From positions 1 through 13,093 of the forward strand of contig JAOXYB010040495.1 of NCBI GenBank assembly GCA_028565635.1: a DNA stretch of 13,093 nt. The letters are read 5' to 3'. Of the stretch, positions 1 to 8,400 are shown one piece after another. A program made the translations under genes and the position numbers. The notes beneath the pieces are model-generated. The model was not told the origin of the DNA, did not search any database, and saw only the letters and a list, made by a program, of their open reading frames with translations. This DNA is from Phoronis ovalis (taxonomy: Eukaryota > Phoronida > Phoronidae). Within the stretch, counting starts at the first letter, position 1. Each line of letters starts with the position of its first letter.

Positions 1-95
1 ACGTTGGTTTTAGGTTGAAATTAAACATAACATAAAGTGCCGATTCTTGGTTGATAGACGTCGAAAATAAGGTCGATATTTCCAATCTGACGTTG

Positions 96-1266
96 CTATA
101 CTGGTGATGGCTGTGGTGTACACAGATCATGGAAAAAGCTACCATGTGTTGATGGTGAGGGTGGACAGCTAATTTATTCATCCGCTGAGAAACAATTAGT
201 TCTTGGTGTTGGAGGAGGTTGGTATGGTTCTATGTCATATATGGTTTGATACTATAATACTTTTTAGTACGTAATTGGGTTGTCCACACTTGCGGAGCCT
301 GATACAGTTCACTATCCTCATTGACATCTGTACTACATGGAGTTGTATGTAATGGTGGAATGTTTTTGCACCATTTATAAATCCGCCCCACTGTTGGCTG
401 ACTATTTGAGGAATAAATGTCCACTGTACACACTGACCTGTCTGTTACAGGACTAGGTGTGAGTTTAATGTCTCACGAGGATAATGAGTCATGCTTGAAC
501 ATGATGATGATGAACCTGTCACATGATTTCTGTCATTATACCATTGTTCCTGAAGGTACAGAAGTCATTGATAACATTGTGGTTACGTAGCTGATTTTCC
601 TCTTAAAGTGGACAAAGTGTGTGGTGGGGTGCTTGGTTTATACATATGGTTCAATGGATCACCCAGCATAAGTATCTTACTACAGTAATTTTTTGCTGAT
701 GTCTTTGTCGACAAATAAAAACTAATATAATTACTAAAACTACAGTGCAGACCGCAGCCATTACTATTCCTGCAGTGTTCTGACCTGTATTTCCAATACT
801 TGTTATCACTATAGAATTTATGGGCTCCACACCATATTCCTGTATGGATTCGTCAACATCATCTTCACAGTCCATTCTTCTGTTACACCTTAACTTGTTA
901 TCAATACACATTAAATCTCCACATTCAAATTGATCCGAGTGACAACAAACTTTTTTGTCACTAGCATCTGCACATTACACATTTATTACCATCACAACGG
1001 TATTCCTCTCTCTGATACACTGCCCCTTATGGCACTGAAAATAACCCAGGTCACAATTTGGACAGTTTAGTTCATCGGAGTCATCGGCACATTCTGGATA
1101 ACCACATCACATCTCCAGTTTAACGGAATACAATCCACTGTTCTGGAAATACATGCAAATTGTTCGGGACTACATGTTGATGGTTCCTCATAACTTTGAT
1201 CCTGTTTTAGTTGTAATCCTATTGGACATGCACTATGAGACGTTTAGGTACACAAATATGTGAGCA
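96..1266 (-). pseudogene. LRP5/6-like Wnt co-receptor pseudogene, 3' part (EGF, three LDLa, TM, PPPSP tail)
   Basis: Conceptual translation on the minus strand follows the order of the C-terminal third of LRP5/6, the Frizzled co-receptors for Wnt. It begins with an EGF-like remnant (CSHIC, then CPIGL) and LDLa1 ([18 protein letters not shown]). LDLa2 ([12 protein letters not shown]) and LDLa3 (FECGDLMCIDNKLRC, DCEDDVDES) follow, then a hydrophobic helix (TAGIVMAAVCTVVLVIILVF) at about 705-765. The tail carries the landmarks YNDRNHVTG, YSSNS, TTPCSTDV, PPPTPRT, SCPPSP and a final PSP. The frame is broken many times: shifts near 1230, 1104, 1006 and 973, more in the tail near 590, 460 and 230, and a TAA at 174-176. 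The stretch is continuous, whereas vertebrate LRP5/6 spreads it over several exons, so I infer a 5'-truncated processed pseudogene. Indel errors in the assembly are an alternative for some breaks, but not for the in-frame stop. The family call rests on remembered motifs, not on a search. Confidence 0.82.
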
Positions 1267-2970
1267 CATAATGTTCAAGGCAAATAATGAAATTTAAAAA
1301 TTGTACACTCTAAGGAACTATCAGCTGGATTGCCAAATACCTGTAAGATGTACTAATGGACACAACTGGAACAAATTGTCTACAAAGTGACACAGTTTTG
1401 GGAAAATAGCGCTGTTTAGTGAATGCAATTTTCATTGTTTACACTAAAAAAGGCTAGTTTATAATAGCGGGTAAATTTAATGTACTTAAAAGTAGAATTA
1501 ATTAATTACTTTTAACCTGGTTTTAATTACAAATGGAAGACTTTATTTGTATACATTAAAAAATGCAAGGGGTAACACCCATTATTTTCAGATTTATTTT
1601 AGTAACAAAATAAAAACAGTGTACTTTGCAGAATAAGTTCTCCATGGACTTATATAAGCGATTCATTCACAAAAAGCTGGACACCTTTGGCTTCATAACA
1701 GTTGGCTCCACAACTGCATGCAAATTAATTGTTTATAATTGTATACTACACTTTTATACCAGCTTCATGCTATGCTGAAAAAGCAATAAATGTGCAATAT
1801 CCTAATTGATAGGTGCCTCAAGCTTCTAGAGTAGATAGTTCAGGAAGTGTCTATTAGAGAGTGGGTATTTAATTAGTTGCTAATTCTACCTAAACAATGG
1901 AAAAAGACAAGGCATGTTGCAATTATATGTAATTAAAACATAAACAGATGACAGGTGAGTATTTAAATTTTCTAGACTTGTATGAGGAGCACTCATATAG
2001 GATCAATGGACATACACACACTGCAAACGAGCTTTGAAAATACTCAAGTTTTCTTCTGATATATAATAGCTATAATTTGAGAAATATTAAAAATTAAACA
2101 TGGGATTGATCGTATATCAAGGTATTTTAGAAGTGAGTTCAGGGATAAAAAACAACCAATTAATTTAAAGTAAAATATGCTAATAATGAAAATTATATGA
2201 CATTGGAATTGCAGTGGAACCTAATTTATCCATTTTAGATAACAAATATCAGTTTGTAAGTTGCTTGATTCCTGAGATTATGTTAATCATATTGAAAGTA
2301 TATGCATCAAAAATCTAAAGCAGCATCTGCCTTGATCACTGCATGTTTAAATGTATATTCGACAATTTTTTACACAAGGACTCGATTTATTTACCAATAG
2401 CAATAACAAAAAAAACCTTGGATATTTAATTGCAGAGCTAACTTCATTAGCACAGAAGCTTGCTGTGATTGCTCCACCATCTTGAACAATCCAGAAACGA
2501 AATGCTCTGCAAAAATAATCTATAGTAGCTATAGATTTAGGGAATTTGTGCTATTTGTTGGAATACACATTTTAACACTAGATAAATTTTTAAAACTGTT
2601 TCTTAAGAAATGTTTTAGTATATTCTTCTACAATCAGTTTTTTCAATGAAAGGAAATATATTTTTAGGATCATCAGTTTGTGGCATTATTATCAATATAA
2701 CTTAAATGCATTTTAAACGGTATTTGTGTAAAGAGAATGTATAGTAGCACAAAATTGTAGATGCTTACAAAGTATATCAGAAAAAACTATGTTTTTGTCG
2801 CATACATTTTATTTAAGAAAAAACGAACTATATGAATCATAATGCTTGTTTTAATCTTTTTTAAGTAGTACTAATTTTTAGTGGCAACATATATTCAAGA
2901 TGATGGTTACATAGTTTAAATTAACACACCATGCTTTTACTAAAAATATATACTAGCATTTGTACTATTT
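1267..2970. other. AT-rich intergenic stretch, no gene supported
   Basis: About 1.7 kb of A/T-rich sequence with many stops in all frames. I see no RNA gene, inverted-repeat element or tandem array. The only coding-like patch is on the minus strand near 2410-2506, described separately among the findings. The LRP5/6-like homology stops abruptly at about 1266, and I could not identify flanking target-site duplications because the other end of that copy lies outside the window. Confidence 0.6.
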
Positions 2971-3897
2971 GTTTATTAAACTCAATTTAATCGGACATGG
3001 AGTGAAGCCTGCTGGCAACTTGTATAAAATTTCGATTCACTTCAATTACAAAAGCAATCAGTTAATATAATTTTTGCAAATTATTATTGTATACTTCTGG
3101 GACAAACACATTTTTTCACAAACACAACTTAGATTTATTAATAGTCATGCGTCCAATTATTTGAAAATAAAGTAATGTTTTTCATTTTTAGAAAATATTA
3201 TATGATCATACATGGTATGCCCAAAAATGATCCACAAGATTTTCATACAGATATAAGTTATATTGTTGATCTTATTTAAATTGTTCCTCATTTTACTAAA
3301 AGTTCTTACTAAAAGTTAACTGCAACCATCATTTGTTGTGAACATCAATATAATCATATTGAATTTCATTATTCCTAGCATGGTTCGTCCCAAAAGCTGG
3401 GCAAGGATACTCATAGTTTTGATGGCTTTCTGATGATGACTGATTTCTCAGCCATTGATTTCCATAACCATAGTTTACCGATGCATTCTGTTTTTCTACA
3501 TTATGACTTGTGTATATGGTTCTGCCTGCAGATTTTCATAATCACAATTTTCTGCCGGATGCATTCTGGTTTTCTACAATTGTTGTGTACAGTTCTGGGT
3601 TCTGATTTTCAGGCTTTCCTGATGCATTCTGGGTTTCCTTGCTTGTTGTATGCAGTTACTATCACTTTTATAATGTATTGGGACATTATCTTGCAGTGTC
3701 AGTGATTATTCTCCAAGCAATATTGCTTATTATTATTATTCTATAATCACTTTTTAAGAATGAACTCTTTAGCTCAGTAAAAACATTGATTGCATGCTTC
3801 TTTATCGAAACACACATTTGTTACTGATTTTATTTACAGTAATGAGCATAGTAAAAAATTGTGTATCAAATTAAAATGTAATTATGTGTTTACCTGC
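2971..3897 (-). pseudogene. Rearranged duplicate of the CUB receptor 3' end (tail exon plus intron 4)
   Basis: This block aligns by eye with 4657-6115 of the receptor gene. 2971-3240 matches the 3' UTR and last codons (4657-4928), 3424-3655 matches tail-exon sequence (4929-5157), and 3656-3897 matches intron 4 (5849-6115). Everything from 5158 to about 5848 is missing, namely the start of exon 6, intron 5 and the transmembrane exon. The junction falls in a short shared CAGTT. The tail frame carries a 4-base insertion near 3550 and a 2-base insertion near 3516, with a stop between them, so this copy cannot encode the repeats. It also holds 183 bp (3241-3423) absent from the main gene. That segment continues the tail frame for 30 codons to a TGA at 3329-3331. 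Confidence 0.82.
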
Positions 3898-4032
3898 AGA
3901 TTAGCATTTCTTACTCGAATCAGCCATGTTCGCCTCAAATGATCATCCCTCGGATAACGATGAAATGGCACTTTGATTTCCTCTAAAAGTCTATTATAAT
4001 GGTCGCACCGGCACACTACAAGCTTTCGGCAT
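3894..4032 (-). pseudogene. THAP zinc-finger N-terminal exon, single-base frameshift
   Basis: From an ATG at 4032-4030 the minus strand reads MPKACSVP, then, after one surplus base near 4008-4011, continues CDHYNRLLEE and VPFHRYPRDD, RRTWLIRVRN, ending NLQ at a good splice donor (CAG|GTAAAC, 3894/3893). This is the start of a THAP domain: Met-Pro, a C-x(3)-C pair, an FHR(Y/F)P motif and the invariant Trp. THAP domains are C2CH zinc-binding DNA-recognition modules of animal transcriptional regulators and P-element-type transposases. The second half (C-x2-H and AVPxxF-like motifs) would lie in later exons, and I did not find it to the left. The extra base makes the 139-nt exon 46 codons plus one, so the copy is probably dead unless another start or splice is used. 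The sequence directly beyond the donor is receptor intron 4 sequence. Confidence 0.72.
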
Positions 4033-4251
4033 GATATTTTGAGGCAAATGGAAAAACTTGATGATTAAAAATGCACTGGAACCGAATAAAAACACAACTG
4101 ACTTCTGACTGTACAATAGAACAAATGTATTTCCAATATGGCACGAAATCTCTAAACTCTGTCAATCACTGTTTGGGGGGGTGGGAAGGTTATGAATTGT
4201 TAGAAAAATTATTTTTATTCAAAAAAAACATCGAAAATGTTGGCTTTTCCC
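4033..4251. other. Spacer upstream of the THAP exon
   Basis: About 220 bases between the THAP start codon and the dispersed repeat copy. On the minus strand this is where a 5' UTR or promoter of the THAP gene would lie, but I see no convincing TATA or initiator element. The plus-strand open frame here shows no recognisable domain, and I treat it as chance. Confidence 0.45.
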
Positions 4252-4651
4252 TTTAAGATGAACTGGGAAATAAAACAATCAGAGTACTGATAATTAAAGT
4301 ACAATGATAATACAGCAACCAGTAAGCAATCTTTAGTATTTTAACCATAAATCCAACAATAACTCAGCTATTTCAAGCTGCTGAGCTATAAGAGAAGTCT
4401 ATATTTGCCAGAAAACAATTAAAATTGTGTTTTAAAGTGTCATGATAAAAACACATAACAATAAATATGCCGCCGGTCACTATTTGTACTTAATTTTCTC
4501 TGCGTAACCAATAGCAAAGCTCAAGCATCTCAATACAGAGAAATACAGTATTTTGAGTGAGTGAGCGGGTGGGTGAGTGAGGGAGTAAATGAGTGAGTGG
4601 GAAAATGAGTGGGCAATGGAGTGGGAGTGGGTGAGTGTGAACGGATGAGTG
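4252..4651. repeat. Dispersed repeat, copy 1, with GTGA-rich tail
   Basis: About 300 bases (from TTAAGATGAACTGGGAAATA through GAGAAATACAGTATTTTGAG) match 7366-7667 with scattered substitutions and small indels. Both copies run directly into GTGA/GAGT short tandem repeats (here about 4553-4651) on the same side. A conserved body plus a tetranucleotide tail suggests a non-autonomous mobile repeat. I see no terminal inverted repeats or clear target-site duplications, so I do not assign a class. The tail ends within a few bases of where the receptor-derived block (4657 onward) begins. Confidence 0.8.
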
Positions 4652-4822
4652 AATATGTTTTTATTAAACTCAATTTAATTGGACATGGAGTGATGCCTGT
4701 GGCAACTGGTGTAAAATTTCAATTCACTTCAGTTACAAAGTCAATCAGTTTATATAATTTTTGCCAATTATTATTGTGTACTTCTGGGACAAAATTATCA
4801 TTCTGCACAAACACAACTTAGA

Positions 4823-4828
4823 TTTATT
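4823..4828 (-). promoter_or_regulatory. Candidate poly(A) signal AATAAA for the CUB receptor
   Basis: The minus strand reads AATAAA here, 66 bases beyond the receptor stop codon (4897-4895). A second AATAAA lies at 4660-4665. Either could direct cleavage. Such hexamers are common in AT-rich DNA, so the call rests mainly on distance. Confidence 0.4.
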
Positions 4829-4894
4829 AATAGTCTTGTGTCCAATTATTTGAAATTAAAGTAACATTTTCCATTTTTAGAAAATATTATATGA

Positions 4895-5417
4895 TCATAC
4901 ATGGTATGCCCAAAAATGATCCACAAGATGGCTTTCTGATGATGACTGATTTCTCAGCCGTTGATTTCTATAACCATGGTTTACCGATGCATTCTGTTTT
5001 TCTACACTATGACTTGTGTATAGATCTGCCTGCAGATTTTCATAATCACAATTTTCTGATGCATTCTGGTTTTCTACAATTGCTGTGTACAGTTCTGGGT
5101 TCTGATTTTCAGGCTTTCCTGATGCATTCTGGGTTTCCTTGCTTGTTGTATGCAGTTCTGTGTCCTGATATTCAGAATTATGGTTTCCCTGTGTATTCTG
5201 TTTTTCTACCCTTGCTGTTTGCAGCTCTGTGTACTGATTGACTATGTTATTATATTTGCTGGCATTGGAAAAGGTAGTTTCATACAAACTCTGCACAGTA
5301 CTGCCATGTATTACATTATCTGCATCTTCCTGATTACCTGTTGCCGTTGAAATCACTGAATTGTTAAATCCACAATTTTGGCTAAATTGCCTTGACTTTG
5401 ACTTCCTCTTAGATTGC
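4895..5417 (-). CDS. Receptor exon 6: cytoplasmic tail with 21-23-residue repeats, stop codon
   Basis: The acceptor TGTAG|GCAATC joins the preceding TG to complete a Trp codon (residue 371). Residues 372-380 are strongly basic, as expected next to the membrane. Four degenerate units follow, starting near residues 434 (TEL), 457 (TEL), 478 (PEL) and 501 (ADL), each with a core like VEKQNAS. Possible phosphotyrosine docking motifs are Y426 (YNNI), Y496 (YENL) and Y520 (YRNQ), which fit the pYxN pattern bound by Grb2-type SH2 domains, and Y433 (YTEL) and Y481 (YTAI), which fit YxxPhi. The last ten residues, LVDHFWAYHV, lie in sequence that is 3' UTR in the duplicate at 2971-3897, so this end may be recent. 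Confidence 0.85.
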
Positions 5418-8400
5418 CTACAGGGTACAAAAATGCACACTACATTGTGTAAAATTCACCTTGACTGTAATGCTTAACATTTTGATTAGTACTTGGTCAA
5501 GGTCCAAAGATGAAAAAACTACATTGTTACTATATATATAATTATGTAAAATTAAACAGTTAAAGATTTCCCGTAATAGATACACTATCTGCAAGTTGCA
5601 AAACTTTAAATCAAAAAAAATATTTTGATGTCAGAGCATCTTGTAAAACTTCCTTATAGTCATTAGAAAACCAAAGTAGTTGCTGCATGTACATCATCCT
5701 TTTGTTTCTGTATGTACATGTACTCATTTGAAACATACTTACCATCGCCAGATAAAGATTAGCAAGACTGCTATAAGTACCAGAAGTACAATGCCTCCAA
5801 CAGCACCACCTATTACTGGGCCAAGATCAACTAGAACAGAAATATAACCAGTTACTATCACTTTTATAATGTATACAATGTATTGGGACATTATCTTGCA
5901 ATGTCAGTGATTATTCTCCAAGCAATATTGCTTATTATTATTATTATTATTATTCTATAATCACTGTTTTAAGAATGAACTCTTTAGCTCAGTAAAACAT
6001 TAATTGCTTCTTCATTGAAACATGTCATATTTGTTATTGATTTTATTTACAGTAATGAGTATAGTAAAAAAATTGTGTATAAAATTAAAAATGTAATTAT
6101 GTGTTTATATACCTGCTTCCCATGCTCCATTATTTTCATCAAGAAAATCATCAGCTACAGTTGAAACATATCTATGTATTATTGATATATCCTTTGCCTG
6201 TGTTGTAAAGTTCAATGGTGTAGTAGATGCCTGTGTTATATAACCATCAGCCACAGTTGAAACAATGCTTGTTGATATATCCTTTACCTGTGTTATATAA
6301 TTTGTTGCTGTAGTAGATGGTTTTTCTTGTACAGGTGACTTGACCTTTGTTGTTGTGGCTGGATCAATAGCTTGAAAAACAAAAAAATAAAGAATTATAT
6401 ATTGCACCTATAGGACTGAGTTTTACTTAATATCCTAGATATAGCATCAATTCAAGCATATTATTACATGAAGTCATCTTTTGTGCTTGTTACTTAAAGA
6501 TAAACAATAACACCAATTTTTTTAAATGTTGTTTCTGTGATTTATGAAAATGGTGTTTTCTTTTACACAAAAAAATATTTTGATGATTCCATAACTGTTT
6601 TGCACACTAGCATATTATGTTTTAAAATAATAAAAAGAATGTTAAATCAATTTTTCTATCCTAACAGCTACTGTGCATATTTATAGTAGTTACCTTCCAA
6701 CTTGTCTTTTGGGCAGAGACTTGACTATAGTACATGCCATAAGTACAGTAATGATTTTTTATAAAATGGTAATGAAATAAAGAAATAATAAATTATTAAT
6801 AATAAAGTAATTCATTATTTCATTACCATCATTCTTAGTAAAAACAGCTTGCAACTTTAACGTTTTAGTTCACATCGCTTGAATTTATCTTTAATAATCA
6901 TAAACTTACGCATATAAATCAGTATAAAGCCTTTTCCAACAACATCGTCACTATTTGAGGAAAATGTGACTGTTATGATTTCTCCAGTGACACTATAAGA
7001 AACTGAGCTGTCGCTGCTATTAAGCTTACCAACCAACAAACCATTGCTAAGGATTTCCACAGAGTCTCCATGCTTGATGTCCATAAACCAAATTGTGATA
7101 TTAAGTACTACACTACTATCTGGCATAATAGTGAAGCTACATGTTGTATTCTTTGGATAATCCTTGGGATACCTGGGACTTGTAACTGCACCATAAATCC
7201 CATTACTGGCTACAGGTACACCAGGAGTTTTACAAAGTTCATAAATATCTGACTCTAAAATAAAATAAATGAACAATATTTTCTATCAATAAAAAGCAAG
7301 ACCAAGAGTCTATATATGTACCAAATATTAAACAAAACAAAAAACTCAGCATTAAAAAAACAACCTTAAGATGAACTGGGAAATAAAACAATTGGAGTAC
7401 TGATAATGTACAGTGATACTACAGCAACCAGTAATCAATGTTTAGTATTTTAACCATAAATCCAAAAATAACTCAGCTATTTCAAGCTGCTGAGCTATAA
7501 GAGACAGTCTATATTTGCCAGAAAACAATTAAAATTATGTTTTAAATTGTCATGATAATAACACATAACAACAAATAAGCCGCCAGTCAGTTTTTCTAAT
7601 AATTTTCTCTACATAACCCGAATAGCAAAGCTAAGAGATCTCAATCCGGAGAAATACAGTATTTTGAGTAAGTGGGTCAGTGAGTGACTGATGAGTGAGT
7701 GAGTAAATGAGTGAGTGGATGAGTGAGTGAGTGGGTAAATGGGTGGGTGAGTGAGTGGGAGCAGGAATGAATGAGTGAGTGAGTAGGAGTCAGTGAGTGG
7801 AAGTGGATGAATGGGAGCAGTGGATGAGTGAGTGAGTGAGCTGGAGTGAGTATCGTGTTAGTTTTTCACAGCCGCATGCATTCTGGAAACAATTGATATA
7901 TTATTAAAACAAATTTTGCCTGACATAATCAACTACAATCAACATGGTTTTAGTGGTCTTCATGGTGCCTGCATGAAGACATGAAGACATTTTTATTTTT
8001 TAACACAACTTATTTATTTTAATATCTTTTATGCTCTTAATTTTTTCTTTTGTTTGCACCATCTTGAATTGGTATAATTAATGCAAATACATAAAATGCA
8101 CAAAACACTACCTCACATTTTATTATAACTATTATTTATCGTTTATAACTTCTGCTACAAAAGTTGCAATTTCTTCGTCATCCTTAATTACCCTGTTTCG
8201 AATTTGTATATTATTTAATGTAGATCTAGAAAACTAAATACAAAAAAAATAAATCACTAATTAGCTTACTTACCTACAGTCCTGTATAATAGAATGAAGC
8301 GCTTGTAAGTTTCACTACTACCAGAGTAGAATGTAATGACAACATGGTTGGTTTCAGCTCCGTAATGTTGTGGAAATACTAGGAAGCTATTACAAAGAGT

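Noticed and set aside
3241-3423. 183-bp extra segment in the duplicate considered as a small transposon with a GAT target duplication
   Set aside because: It has no terminal inverted repeats, and its first 90 nt continue the receptor tail frame to a stop, which fits a deletion in the other copy better.
3433-3705. Plus-strand 90-codon open frame
   Set aside because: It is the antisense of the duplicated receptor tail repeats; its repeated MHSGF-like words are the reverse of the QNAS repeats.
4071-4256. Plus-strand 61-codon frame upstream of the THAP exon
   Set aside because: No domain, no splice context, and it runs into the dispersed repeat; likely chance.
4553-4651. GTGA array considered as a CRISPR-like or telomeric repeat
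   Set aside because: It is an imperfect tetranucleotide microsatellite with no spacers, and it recurs as the tail of a dispersed repeat.
4891-5350. Plus-strand open frames of 116 and 66 codons
   Set aside because: Both are antisense shadows of receptor exon 6, whose minus-strand frame has matching splice sites and phase.
7070-7252. Plus-strand 60-codon frame
   Set aside because: Shadow of CUB2 exon 3.
8105-8125. TGAGGTAGT on the minus strand, resembling the let-7 seed
   Set aside because: The following bases do not match mature let-7, and no hairpin partner is present nearby.
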